A stretch of 38,697 nt of DNA from Acidobacterium sp. (GCA_027315385.1 DAHUYD010000032.1:1-38697), one strand, 5' to 3'. Counted from the first letter of the stretch, positions 24,230 through 32,490 are shown. Program-made: numbers and translations. Notes: generated by a model not told the origin, from the sequence alone.

Positions 24230-24248
24230 GGGGGTGGAGCGTACCCCC
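24230..24248. terminator. GC-rich hairpin between thioredoxin-like and YihY genes
   Basis: GGGGGT, seven-base loop, ACCCCC, with outer CATGC / GCATG arms at 24220-24224 and 24253-24257. Lies downstream of the thioredoxin-like gene on the minus strand. No T-run, so termination is possible but not certain. Confidence 0.35.
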
Positions 24249-24310
24249 ACCGGCATGTCCGAAGGCTGCGGATTCGCGCTGAAAACGCGGCGCGGGCTGA
24301 GTCGAGCGAA

Positions 24311-24835
24311 CTACCCTTTCCAGCGCTGTAGAAACTGTGTCACCAGCGCCGGGTCGACCCGCCCCATATCGGAAAACTCCCCTCCAGTCTGGCTGACGAG
24401 CACGCGGCCCTGGCCATCCAGCACCGCCAGCGCCGGTACGCCGTGCTTCAGCGGCATGCCGTACTGCGCCGCGATGTTCATATTGCGATCCATCTGCCCC
24501 ACATCCACATCCACCAGGATGTAGCCCCCTGCAATCAGGGCCGCGTTCGGCTGCTGATGAAAGTAGTAGTCGAGAATCTGGCAATCGCCGCACCAGTTCC
24601 CGCCGAAATCCAGCAGCACGTGCTTATGCTGCTGCGCCGCCTGGGCCACGGCCTCGTGGATCTCCGCAGCCGCGTCAGCGCCCGGATCAAAGATCCGGTG
24701 CACGCGAAAGGGTTGCGGCGCCGAGGTTTCCGGCGCCTCCGACGAGTTGCACGCCGTCAGCAGCGCGGCTGCGACAAGCATACAGGCGGCCAGAACATGC
24801 GGACGCGGAACACGATGCGACAATTGGCGGACCAT
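24311..24835 (-). CDS. Thioredoxin-like lipoprotein
   Basis: 174 residues from ATG 24835. A long open stretch upstream in this frame overlaps the Kdo hydroxylase gene on the same strand in another register and is not coding. The lipobox LLTAC puts Cys29 as the lipidated residue. The thioredoxin domain has NWCGDC (Cys82, Cys85) after HVLLDFGGN and a cis-Pro region at KHGVPALAVLD. The fold resembles DsbD-gamma/thioredoxin_7 proteins that pass or receive electrons at the periplasmic face. Redox partner unknown. It follows the Kdo hydroxylase gene by 95 bases. Confidence 0.85.
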   Translation of the reverse strand: MVRQLSHRVPRPHVLAACMLVAAALLTACNSSEAPETSAPQPFRVHRIFDPGADAAAEIHEAVAQAAQQHKHVLLDFGGNWCGDCQILDYYFHQQPNAALIAGGYILVDVDVGQMDRNMNIAAQYGMPLKHGVPALAVLDGQGRVLVSQTGGEFSDMGRVDPALVTQFLQRWKG

Positions 24836-24930
24836 AACTTGGAAACCAGGCGGCCCTGTTCGTGCCGACGCTATCAGAATGCCACGGAGAACGCCTTCGC
24901 CGCAGTCCGCATGCAACGCCGGCCGTGTTT

Positions 24931-25839
24931 TCAGGCCAGCCGCGACCTGGCCATCTCCTCCAGAATCCGCAGCGGTGAAACCTCGGGCCGCACCATTGCC
25001 TGCGGCCTCACCAGAAACGTCTGCTCCAATGCATACTGGCCGGCCAGCACCGCGTGCGGCACCGTGTCCGTATAGACCATCCAGCTCGATCCCGGCGGAA
25101 ACTGGAAAGCATATTTGGGACAGTGGGCCTGCCACTGCGGATCCTCTTTCAGAAAATTATGGAACCGCATCATGAAGTCGTCGTAGGGCGATCGTTTCAG
25201 CGATGGAATCGCCGCCCCGAGTCCCACCGCCCGCGCAGCCGCTTTGCCCGCCCGCGACAGCGCGTTGCCGGGATCGGGCGCAATGCGCCCTGGGGCAAAC
25301 TGCCTCACCATCTCAGCAAACGGGTCGCTTACCACCCAGTCGCGCGTACGCGCCGGATGAACGTTGCTGAAGAAGCGCAGAATGCGTGAGCCATGCGTGG
25401 GTCGCGTCGGGAATGCATCGGTATGCAGCAAATCGTTGCGCCTGCGCAGTGTCAGGTCCCGGCCCTGCTCCTCCTGCGGGCGGAAGCTGGCGTAATCCAG
25501 TTGCCAGTTCGCCTGATATGGCGCGAGAAACTCGGTCAGGAAGGCTGCCACGGATTGTGAATACCGCCGCATCGCGTCACGGAGCCGCTCGACCGCCGCC
25601 GGACTCGCCGCCTTCGCATCGAATCCGCTCAGCCGGTCGATGTTTGGCTTGTAGGCGATGTTCTTGTGCAGCGAGCTGTCCGTCTGCTGCTGCCCCAGCA
25701 GAAAACTGGCATCATCCTTGCTCAACGGCACAGGGCTCTTCGGAAAGTAGAGAATGTCTCCGGCTTCCAGCTGCGCGCACCACGCCCGCGACTGCTCCGG
25801 CGAAGCGGATGGCACCATCGCAATCGTGACGACCGCCAT
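24931..25839 (-). CDS. Kdo hydroxylase (KdoO-like, Fe(II)/2-oxoglutarate dioxygenase)
   Basis: 302 residues from ATG 25839. The iron site reads His139-Thr-Asp141 in LLHTDAFPTRPTHGSRILRF with the second His likely at His262 in TDTVPHAVLAG. The conserved FPKSPVPLSKDDASFLL N-terminal region and length fit Kdo 3-hydroxylases, which convert the inner lipopolysaccharide sugar Kdo to Ko, a change that strengthens the outer membrane. ATG overlaps the stop of the preceding 95-aa gene (TGATG, shared A) with GGAGGAG in front, so translation is coupled. The very long in-frame extension up to 26157 lies inside that gene in another register and was discarded. Confidence 0.85.
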   Translation of the reverse strand: MAVVTIAMVPSASPEQSRAWCAQLEAGDILYFPKSPVPLSKDDASFLLGQQQTDSSLHKNIAYKPNIDRLSGFDAKAASPAAVERLRDAMRRYSQSVAAFLTEFLAPYQANWQLDYASFRPQEEQGRDLTLRRRNDLLHTDAFPTRPTHGSRILRFFSNVHPARTRDWVVSDPFAEMVRQFAPGRIAPDPGNALSRAGKAAARAVGLGAAIPSLKRSPYDDFMMRFHNFLKEDPQWQAHCPKYAFQFPPGSSWMVYTDTVPHAVLAGQYALEQTFLVRPQAMVRPEVSPLRILEEMARSRLA

Positions 25840-26126
25840 CAGTCTCCTCCGGCGAGTTTCCTTCGGACCCAGCTTCCCGTCACCAGCACCATGCCTGTCG
25901 CCATCACGGCCACGCCTGTGGGCAGCGCCACGTAGCGGTAGGTGTCCTCGTAGCTGATATGCCCATGCGTTGCCGTGTTCCACACCAGCAGCGACATGAT
26001 CGCCAGAAAACAGCTCGCGAAGAAAGCGATGAATCCAGAGGCCAGCGCGAGGAAGAGGCTGGGAAACAGTCCGAGATCGCCGAGAGGAATGCCGAGCACC
26101 CGAGCCGGCTGCGCGTTGGCGCTCAT
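25839..26126 (-). CDS. Two-helix membrane protein coupled to the Kdo hydroxylase gene
   Basis: 95 residues with two hydrophobic segments (about 22-49, LFLALASGFIAFFASCFLAI included, and 67-86) and short soluble ends; a His/Tyr-rich loop (HGHISYEDTYRYV) lies between them. Its TGA shares one base with the hydroxylase ATG, so the two are translationally coupled and likely work together. No family recognised. Only 35 bases separate its ATG from that of a divergent gene. Confidence 0.78.
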   Translation of the reverse strand: MSANAQPARVLGIPLGDLGLFPSLFLALASGFIAFFASCFLAIMSLLVWNTATHGHISYEDTYRYVALPTGVAVMATGMVLVTGSWVRRKLAGGD

Positions 26127-26161
26127 AGGGGAAACTCCTTCGTCCAGTAGAATACATACTG

Positions 26162-26908
26162 ATGGCCGGTACCGCCCAGATCCCGCTGTTTCCCGCGTCG
26201 AAGGTTGCCCAGGAAGCCGCCGTGCGCCAGGCGGAAAACGGCCTCTGTTACGCCACTTTCGGGCAGACCAATCTCGATCAGACGGATCTGGAGCGGATCA
26301 TTCAGGCTGTTCCCTCGGTCGTGGCGGTCGCTCTGCGCCAGCGCGCCTGGTATTTCGTTCCGCTGGCGATCGGCGAAGACGAGGGCACCAGCGTTGCCCC
26401 GGATTACTCCGTGGACCTGAGCGACCGCGCCACCTGTCATCGCAATGTCCGGTTCGGCAATTCAGAGTGCATCTTCATCTCCACCCGCCTGATGCAGGAT
26501 CGTTTCGCGCTCGCCTTCGAATTCCTGATCAATGTCGGCCACCAGTTCGTCGACGCCATCGGCGTTCCGCAGAGCTTTGCCGATCTTGTCTGGTCGCAGG
26601 CGAATGCCGATGTCCGCGGCGAAACCAGCCACGACGCCTGGGAGAATCGCCGCCGCGCCCAGGATCGCAGCCGGGGACGAGAGGGCGACGAAAAAGCCAG
26701 GTCCGGCTTCTTCGAGACCGCCTTCGCCGACGCTCTAGCCATCTACATGCTTTCGCTCACGCTCGATTTCGACTACGCCGATCTGCGCGAGCGGGAATAC
26801 CCCCTCCTCGCCCCCGCCGCGCTCGCCGAGCGCCTGCGACACATTGCCGAGCTCTTCCCGCCCAATGCCGGCTATGAATTCGACATCCGGTACCGTCGCC
26901 GCGGCTAA
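26162..26908 (+). CDS. Conserved-looking soluble protein of unknown function
   Basis: 248 residues, no signal peptide or membrane segment. Visible features: FGQTNLDQTDLERIIQAVPS near 33, a His in LINVGHQFVDAIG (about 124), a charged insertion (NRRRAQDRSRGREGDEKARS) near 165, and a hydrophobic helix FADALAIYMLSLTLDFDY. Codon use and composition look coding throughout. It is divergent from the Kdo hydroxylase unit with only 35 bases between start codons, so the two promoters must overlap. No strong ribosome binding site is seen. I cannot assign a family. Confidence 0.72.
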   Translation: MAGTAQIPLFPASKVAQEAAVRQAENGLCYATFGQTNLDQTDLERIIQAVPSVVAVALRQRAWYFVPLAIGEDEGTSVAPDYSVDLSDRATCHRNVRFGNSECIFISTRLMQDRFALAFEFLINVGHQFVDAIGVPQSFADLVWSQANADVRGETSHDAWENRRRAQDRSRGREGDEKARSGFFETAFADALAIYMLSLTLDFDYADLREREYPLLAPAALAERLRHIAELFPPNAGYEFDIRYRRRG

Positions 26909-26949
26909 AGTTCTCTTTCATCGCGTCAGCTTTGTACTACGCTGACCCT

Positions 26950-27501
26950 ATGCGCATCCGCAAGCCGGCCCCGCCTCTCGACGAACCCGCTCTCTACGGC
27001 CTGGCGGTGAAGCTCCTGGGCCAGCAGATGCGCACCGTCGCTGAACTCAAACGCCTGCTGCGCCGCCGCCTCCAGCCGGGTCCGGCCGGGGAAGCGGCGC
27101 TTTCCGCCGTCATCGGCCGCCTCGGCGAGTACAAGTTCCTCGACGACGCTGGCTACGCCCGCGATTACGCGAAGCTGCGCCAGGAAAACTCCAGCTTCGG
27201 CGCTCGCCGCGTGCGGCAGGATCTCATCCGCAAAGGTATTCATGCCGGAGTGATCGCGGAAACGCTGGATGCCGCCTACGAAGGAGTCCCTGAGGAGGCG
27301 CTGGCGCGCCGTCATCTGGAACGGAAGCGCGTTACAAAGCCGGTCAATGATAAGGAAACTGCCCGTGTCGTGCGCCTGCTGATCCGCGCCGGCTTTGCCC
27401 CCGCCACCATCTTTCGGATACTCAGGCAGTGGAACGTGGACTACGCTGCCCTTGCCTCAATCGAATCCATGGATGAAGACGAGCACCCACCCGAGGAGTG
27501 A
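26950..27501 (+). CDS. recX: RecX regulatory protein
   Basis: 183 residues from ATG 26950; a TTG at 26932 is an alternative in-frame start. RecX binds RecA filaments and restrains recombinase activity. The three-helix repeats are visible: LLGQQMRTVAELKRLLRRRL, then GEYKFLDDAGYARDYAKLR with FGARRVRQDLIRKGI, and a final repeat ending around FRILRQW. The typical 'LDD..YA......R......G..RI...L...GI' pattern is clear. An acidic tail (MDEDEHPPEE) closes the protein. No recA is in the window. Confidence 0.9.
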   Translation: MRIRKPAPPLDEPALYGLAVKLLGQQMRTVAELKRLLRRRLQPGPAGEAALSAVIGRLGEYKFLDDAGYARDYAKLRQENSSFGARRVRQDLIRKGIHAGVIAETLDAAYEGVPEEALARRHLERKRVTKPVNDKETARVVRLLIRAGFAPATIFRILRQWNVDYAALASIESMDEDEHPPEE

Positions 27502-27614
27502 CCCGCGGCCGCTCCCGAAGGTTGCGCGGCTGTTAGGATGACCCAAAGCCGCACCGGTGGCACTGCGCCGGCGCCGGAGTTCCTCCGCTCCGGCCAACTC
27601 CACCGAAATCCGCC

Positions 27615-28865
27615 ATGCCCGTCTTTGGTCTCCTCAGCACGCTCGTCTGCCTGGCTGCGGCCTTCAGCCTGCTCAGCCACCGGTTCCTGCGCCTTCCGCG
27701 CGCTGTGGGAGTCATGCTGCTCTCGCTCGGCTGTTCGCTTGTGGTGGCCATCGCGGGACGCGCCGTACCCGGCCTGCACGCGGGCGCCGCGGCCCTCGTC
27801 AGCCACATCGACTTCTCCGCCGTGGTGCTCCACGGAATGCTGGCGTTCCTGCTGTTCGCCGGCGCCATGCAGCTCGATGTCAGCGCGCTCCGTCGCCAGA
27901 AGGCCCCCGTCCTTTCCCTGGCTGCCTTTGGCACATTGCTTTCCACGCTCACTGTCGCCGCTCTCCTCAAAGGTGTCCTGCACATTACCGGCCTGCGTGC
28001 GGGATGGGTTCTCTGTCTCCTTTTCGGCGCGCTGATTTCGCCCACCGATCCCATTGCGGTGCTGGAGATGCTGCGCCGCGTCGGCGCGCCGTCCACTCTC
28101 GAAGCCCAGCTCAGCGGAGAATCCCTCTTCAACGACGGGGTCGGCGCCGTGCTCTTCGTCACCCTGCTCACCTCCTTCTCGAACGGCCGCACTCCGACCC
28201 TCGGGAGCTTTACCTGGCAACTGCTCATCAGATCCGGCGGCGGAATCGCTCTGGGCCTGGCCCTCGGCTACTTCGCTTACCGCCTGCTGCGAACCGTCGA
28301 CAGCTACCGCGTGGAGGAACTGCTCACGCTGGGCCTCGCCATGGGCGGCTACGCGCTGGCCGACGCTCTCCACCTTTCCGCCCCGCTGGAGGTCGTCGCG
28401 GCGGGCCTCCTGGCCAGCACCCAGGCGCGCCCCCATGCCATGTCGGAGGAAACCCGCATCCGCGTCGACCAGTTCTGGGATATCATCGACGATCTCATGA
28501 ACGTTATCCTCTTTCTCCTGATTGGTCTTGAAATGCTGGTCATGCCCTGGAACTCCCACTACGTCTATGCCGGATTGCTCGCCATCCCGGTGGCTCTGGC
28601 CGCGCGCTGGCTCAGCGTGCGCGCCTCGCTGCTTCTCGTGCGCCCCTGGCATAAGCCGCTGCGGGGAGCCGTTCCGGCGCTCACCTGGGGCGGCCTTCGT
28701 GGCGGCCTGGCCGTCGCGCTCGCGCTCTCCATCTCACCCGGCCCTTTCCACGATCGCATCCTTGCCATCACCTACATCGTGGTCATCTTCGCTATCGTCG
28801 TCCAAGGACTCACCATGGGCAAACTCCTGCGCCGGCTCGGCCTTGCTTCTGGAGCCTGTTATTAA
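27615..28865 (+). CDS. NhaP-type Na+/H+ antiporter (CPA1 family)
   Basis: 416 residues with about 12 transmembrane helices. Exchanges Na+ (or K+) for protons across the inner membrane. Motifs: GALISPTDPIAVLEMLRRVG (138-157) and GESLFNDGVGAVLF (168-181), whose Glu169, Asn173 and Asp174 form the ion site of CPA1 proteins; LTWGGLRGGLAVALALS near 355-370 is the third conserved block. No long cytosolic tail, unlike KefC/RosB types. Starts 113 bases after recX; next gene is 319 bases away. Confidence 0.92.
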   Translation: MPVFGLLSTLVCLAAAFSLLSHRFLRLPRAVGVMLLSLGCSLVVAIAGRAVPGLHAGAAALVSHIDFSAVVLHGMLAFLLFAGAMQLDVSALRRQKAPVLSLAAFGTLLSTLTVAALLKGVLHITGLRAGWVLCLLFGALISPTDPIAVLEMLRRVGAPSTLEAQLSGESLFNDGVGAVLFVTLLTSFSNGRTPTLGSFTWQLLIRSGGGIALGLALGYFAYRLLRTVDSYRVEELLTLGLAMGGYALADALHLSAPLEVVAAGLLASTQARPHAMSEETRIRVDQFWDIIDDLMNVILFLLIGLEMLVMPWNSHYVYAGLLAIPVALAARWLSVRASLLLVRPWHKPLRGAVPALTWGGLRGGLAVALALSISPGPFHDRILAITYIVVIFAIVVQGLTMGKLLRRLGLASGACY

Positions 28866-29184
28866 CTTTTGCGTGAGCAGCGTTGCGGACGAACATCGGT
28901 CCAGACGAGGCGGAATCCGAAGGCTGTGGCGGGTCCACAGTCGAGGATGACAACGAAAGTATGGACCGGTTTGCGCCGCAACCCGAAGGGCTGGGGCCGA
29001 TTTCCCTCATTTCTTCGTCGCTCGTCGCTCGAAGCTGATATTCATCGCTCCTCGCTCCTCGAACTGAGAAAGATTGGCTCCCAGCGCCGCCCGCGGGAAA
29101 GTGAATAACAGAAGGCCCTAAGGCGCGAGCGGATACCCGCGCCTGACGACTGCATCCTCCGCTGTGCTATTCTTCAGCGTTCGT
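28866..29184. other. Intergenic stretch without a recognisable gene
   Basis: 319 bases between the antiporter and the B12-binding gene. It holds an imperfect simple-sequence patch (repeats of CGTCGCT and CGCTCCT, about 29013-29062) and an inverted repeat AGGCGCG / CGCGCCT (29121-29127 and 29138-29144) about 40 bases before the next start, which could be a leader hairpin. No coding signal convinced me. Confidence 0.5.
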
Positions 29185-29604
29185 ATGCCTCAGCGAACCG
29201 CTCCCATCCGCGTCCTCGTCGCCAAGCCCGGTCTGGACGGACATGACCGCGGCGCCAAGGTTATCGCCCGCGCCCTGCGCGATGCCGGCATGGAGGTCAT
29301 CTACACCGGGCTGCGCCAGACCCCGGAAATGATCGTCAATGCCGCCATTCAGGAAGACGTGGACTGCGTCGGCCTCAGCATCCTTTCCGGCGCTCACAAT
29401 GCCATCGTTCCCCGCATAACCGCGTTGCTCCGGGAACGCAATGCCGCCGATATTCTGGTCGTCCTCGGCGGCACCATACCTGGTCAGGATGCGCAGTTTC
29501 TGAAAGATCGCGGCGTCGCCGCCATTTTTGGCCCCGGCACTTCGCTCGACGCGGTGGTCCGGTTCATCCGTGAAAACGCCCCATCCAAAAGTACTGCGAT
29601 CTAA
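29185..29604 (+). CDS. Cobalamin-binding subunit of methylmalonyl-CoA mutase type
   Basis: 139 residues from ATG 29185; the open frame starts seven codons earlier but ATG 29185 gives the usual short N terminus. The B12-binding fold is shown by [17 protein letters not shown], where His in DGHDRG is the lower axial cobalt ligand (DxHxxG), with [10 protein letters not shown] and [11 protein letters not shown] as the other two signature strands. It matches the stand-alone small subunit that pairs with a separate catalytic mutase chain, which is not in this window. Pathway: rearrangement between methylmalonyl-CoA and succinyl-CoA, or a related acyl-CoA mutase. Confidence 0.92.
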   Translation: MPQRTAPIRVLVAKPGLDGHDRGAKVIARALRDAGMEVIYTGLRQTPEMIVNAAIQEDVDCVGLSILSGAHNAIVPRITALLRERNAADILVVLGGTIPGQDAQFLKDRGVAAIFGPGTSLDAVVRFIRENAPSKSTAI

Positions 29605-29692
29605 GGCCTGATCCGCCCAACCCTCCATTTTTGTTCTCTTCCGCGGCCGACCGTGCGCATACAATCAGGGTGACCGCCCCCGGTACGCAATT

Positions 29693-31045
29693 ATGCAGGC
29701 CATCGAGCACCAACCCCAGGCTTCCCCGTTCCCTCCGGTTGCTGCCCCCGACATCTGGGACCTTCCACTGAAAGTGACTATCCTCGCAGGTTTGTGCGTC
29801 CTCATCTTCTTCAGCCTGCAGGCTCAGACGTTTCAGCCCCTCGTCACGGTGGCGGAAAGCCGCGGCATTCGCGCCGATTTCCTCCGGCCCAGCTTCCTCT
29901 GGTTCACCATGGGGTCCATGCTGCTGCTCTTCCGCACGCTGCTCTGGTTCACCTACCGGCCGCACCCTCTGGCCTCGCGCGAGGACGCCCCGCGCATGAC
30001 GGTCGTCATCCCCGCTTATAACGAGGGAGCCATGGTAGCCAAGGCCATCGACTCCGTAGCCGCGGCCAGCTACCCCCCCGATCGCCTCGAGATTTTTGTC
30101 GTAGACGATGGCAGCCGCGACGACACTTGGCAGCACATCAAGAAGGCTGCGACTCGCCATCCTGGCCGGGTTCAGACTTTGCGCCTCGATCAAAACAGCG
30201 GTAAGCGCGTTGCCCTCGCCGCCGCATTTCGACGCGCCAGCGGCGAAGTCTTCGTCACCGTCGACTCCGATAGCGTCGTCTCGCCCAATGCCCTGCTGGC
30301 GCTGGCCGGACCGTTCGCCTCGCAGCGCATCGGCGTGGTCGCCGGCAAGGTGCTGGTGTACAACCGCGCGGCCGGCATCATCCCCCGCATGCTGTACGTG
30401 CGCTTCACCCTGGCTTTCGACTTTATTCGTGCTTACCAGTCCACTTTCGGCACCGTCTACTGCAGCCCCGGAGCACTTTCCGCCTATCGCGCCAGCGCCG
30501 TGCTCGCCGTGCTCGACCGCTGGGTGAATCAGCGCTTCCTCGGTTGCCGGGCGACCATCGGCGAAGACCGCGCCCTCACCAACGATATTATGCGCCAGGG
30601 CTATGACAGCATCTACCAGCGCAATGCCGTGGTCCTGACCGTGGTGCCGACAAAATACCGCCAGCTCTGCCGCATGTTTCTGCGCTGGAACCGCAGCTAC
30701 ATTCGCGAGGAGGCCCGGCTTGCTCTCGTGCTCCCGCACCGGCCGCTTCTCCCCCGCATCATTGCCTGCTGCGACTCCCTGATCACAAACCTGCGCTTCC
30801 CCATCCTCTTCGTCACAATACTTCTGATGGGAACCCAGTTCCTCTATCACCCACTGATGTTTCCCCGCATGTTCGCTGCGATCGCCGCCGTTTCTCTCCT
30901 GTATTCGCTCTATTACCTCCGCAGCGAGCGCTCCCTCAGCTTCGTCTACGGCATCGTCTTCGAGTACTACTCGTTCTTTTTCATGTTCTGGATCTTCCCC
31001 TGGGCGCTGCTCACGGTTCGCGCCCGAGGGTGGCTCACCCGCTGA
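29693..31045 (+). CDS. Membrane-bound family 2 glycosyltransferase
   Basis: 450 residues. Two N-terminal membrane segments (about 27-43 and 68-87), a cytosolic GT-A domain, then three to four C-terminal segments, as in cellulose or hyaluronan synthase-like processive enzymes. Motifs: TVVIPAYNEG (103-112), VVDDGSRDDT (136-145), DSD at 191-193, GEDRALT with Glu291-Asp292, and FLRWNRS (329-335) standing for QxxRW. It probably polymerises or exports a surface polysaccharide; sugar unknown. The last 60 bases are part of an inverted junction repeat shared with 17.3 kb. No strong ribosome binding site precedes ATG 29693. Confidence 0.9.
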   Translation: MQAIEHQPQASPFPPVAAPDIWDLPLKVTILAGLCVLIFFSLQAQTFQPLVTVAESRGIRADFLRPSFLWFTMGSMLLLFRTLLWFTYRPHPLASREDAPRMTVVIPAYNEGAMVAKAIDSVAAASYPPDRLEIFVVDDGSRDDTWQHIKKAATRHPGRVQTLRLDQNSGKRVALAAAFRRASGEVFVTVDSDSVVSPNALLALAGPFASQRIGVVAGKVLVYNRAAGIIPRMLYVRFTLAFDFIRAYQSTFGTVYCSPGALSAYRASAVLAVLDRWVNQRFLGCRATIGEDRALTNDIMRQGYDSIYQRNAVVLTVVPTKYRQLCRMFLRWNRSYIREEARLALVLPHRPLLPRIIACCDSLITNLRFPILFVTILLMGTQFLYHPLMFPRMFAAIAAVSLLYSLYYLRSERSLSFVYGIVFEYYSFFFMFWIFPWALLTVRARGWLTR

Positions 31046-31209
31046 GACCTTCCGGATACGCAGTTGCAGCGATTCTCGGCTCAGCCCCGCTTCTTCCATC
31101 CCGCCGACATGCGCTCCTTCAGAGGGCACCGGTCCATTACGACTCTGATCCCCGCGTCCTCCGCCGATTTTGCGGCTTCCTCATGCACCACGCGTTCCTG
31201 CATCCAGAG
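30985..31209. repeat. Right copy of an inverted junction repeat
   Basis: Contains the 3' end of the glycosyltransferase gene, a 35-base spacer, and the 3' end of a CoA-binding gene remnant on the opposite strand. It is the inverted counterpart of 17141-17357. Identity is highest over 31081-31209 (121 of 129 bases), lower in the glycosyltransferase tail, and absent in the spacer. Confidence 0.85.
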
Positions 31210-31284
31210 ATACGGAATCTTCAGCCATATCGCCTCTTGCACCACCTGCGGCACGAACTCCGGCGCGCGCTGATCCTGCGGCAT
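31081..31284 (-). pseudogene. Truncated CoA-binding protein (YccU family) remnant
   Basis: About 60 C-terminal residues of the CoA-binding protein survive: RAPEFVPQVVQEAI, KIPYLWMQERVVHEEAAKSA and EDAGIRVVMDRC align with residues 81-142 of the intact copy at 16841-17269. The Rossmann nucleotide loop is missing and the sequence before RAPEF is unrelated. An internal ATG gives a 67-residue frame, but without the nucleotide loop it should not bind CoA. It faces the glycosyltransferase tail to tail with 35 bases between stops. Confidence 0.85.
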
Positions 31285-31756
31285 CTGGAATGTGGGCTTG
31301 GCGCCGAAGACGGTGCGGGCGATGGCGCGACGGGAGAAGATCCGTGGTCCTGACCGCGGATTTCCAGAAGCCCCTCAGAGCTTTTTGGCGCATTTTTTTG
31401 CTCTGCATCATGAGGGCATGGAACGGGCTCCTCACACCTTCCAGGCCCCCGGACCCGAATTACTCAACTTCAATATGCCTGAGAAACACTTTTTCAGGGT
31501 CGACTATCTCGCGTTTCCGGCGGCGGTGGCTTTTTCTGCACAGCATTCTGACCGATCCGAACCTGAAGAACGGACATCCCGACCTGCCGGATGGCGGCAA
31601 GAAATTCATCCAAGCTGTGCACTTCCCGGCAATGTGGCCACGGCGGTTCGCTGGCGCCCGCGTGGCGGGGGATTGCTCCCGCGCCGCGCCTGGGCGGTGG
31701 AAACATCTACTCTGGCGGCGCGGGAACCGACTGCCTGAAAGCTGAATGCGCCGGAT
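31285..31756. other. Gene-poor stretch beside the CoA-binding remnant
   Basis: 472 bases with no gene I can support. Both strands have short open frames (for example plus 31418-31738 and minus 31494-31706) without start signals or family resemblance. It lies where the strand composition changes back from C-rich to G-rich on the plus strand, as expected near a rearrangement breakpoint. It may hold decayed remains of genes. Confidence 0.5.
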
Positions 31757-32104
31757 TTACGGCTGTGGCTCCGGGGGCGTGAGATGGAACCAGCGGCGGG
31801 CGGCGGCGCTGAAGAGAATCCAGGCAAAGATGGCAAGAAGCGCGCTGTGCACGGCGAGTCGACGCGGTTCGTGGACGCTGATGGCGACGTGGAAGGCGAT
31901 CCAGACGAGGGCCAGCCACCGCGCCCAGTTGTGCCGACGGAGGAGGAAGATGCCGATGATGACAGCGAGGAATTCCATCGATTCGACCCAGACGGCGTCC
32001 GGCTGATGGACGAGGAGGCCGCGGAAGTGTGCGGCAAAGCCGATGAACCCAACCGCCAGATACAAACAGGCGAGCAGAGTGACCGAGATTGGGCGTCGGC
32101 GCAT
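31757..32104 (-). CDS. Small four-helix integral membrane protein
   Basis: 115 residues with four hydrophobic segments: about 7-27 (VTLLACLYLAVGFIGFAA), 40-56 (SMEFLAVIIGIFLL), 61-77 (RWLALVWIAFHVAI) and 86-101 (HSALLAIFAWILFSAA), then a Pro-rich tail. Short Arg/His-rich loops join them. ATG 32104 is preceded by TTGGA, a modest ribosome binding site. No family recognised; it stands alone between a gene-poor stretch and the phoU upstream region. Confidence 0.7.
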   Translation of the reverse strand: MRRRPISVTLLACLYLAVGFIGFAAHFRGLLVHQPDAVWVESMEFLAVIIGIFLLRRHNWARWLALVWIAFHVAISVHEPRRLAVHSALLAIFAWILFSAAARRWFHLTPPEPQP

Positions 32105-32490
32105 GTGTCCAAGATGCTACAACGCTCAGGCCGCGGGGGTCCAGGCGTGTGCGGGAGCGCGGTTCTGGGTGCCCCCGGTGTATATTTCCTTCTTCGCCGT
32201 GGAGATTAACGTGGCGTTCAAGCGGGCGGGGTAGGGTAGTTCGAGCCTCTGCGCAGCATGGGCAAGGGAAGCAGGACAGGGACGCGGGGGCGGCGTTGAC
32301 GTCGACCCTCTGAAGGCGTCGCATGGATGCAACCTCATGATCGAGGAAAGCGCGCCGCGGATTCGGGCCAATAGGTGGGCGGCGTTGACTGGGTGCTCGA
32401 TCGGACGGCTTATCGAGTTCGATTCGACCGCCGGATTTTTCACAGAATTCAGCGGCGGCGGGCGGAAGATTACATTACGGGTAGGTTCGG
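32105..32490. other. Upstream region of phoU, no gene seen
   Basis: 386 bases between two divergent genes. It should carry the promoters for phoU and for the small membrane protein. I looked for a Pho-box-like direct repeat before phoU and found nothing clear. A short plus-strand frame (32337-32564) overlaps phoU and looks spurious. Confidence 0.5.

Noticed and set aside
25840-26157. 106-codon N-terminal extension of the Kdo hydroxylase
   Set aside because: It overlaps the 95-aa membrane protein gene on the same strand in another register; the TGATG junction with GGAGGAG marks the true start.
29013-29062. Repeats of CGTCGCT and CGCTCCT as a possible repeat array
   Set aside because: Only a few imperfect copies without spacers; simple-sequence noise rather than CRISPR or a structured repeat.
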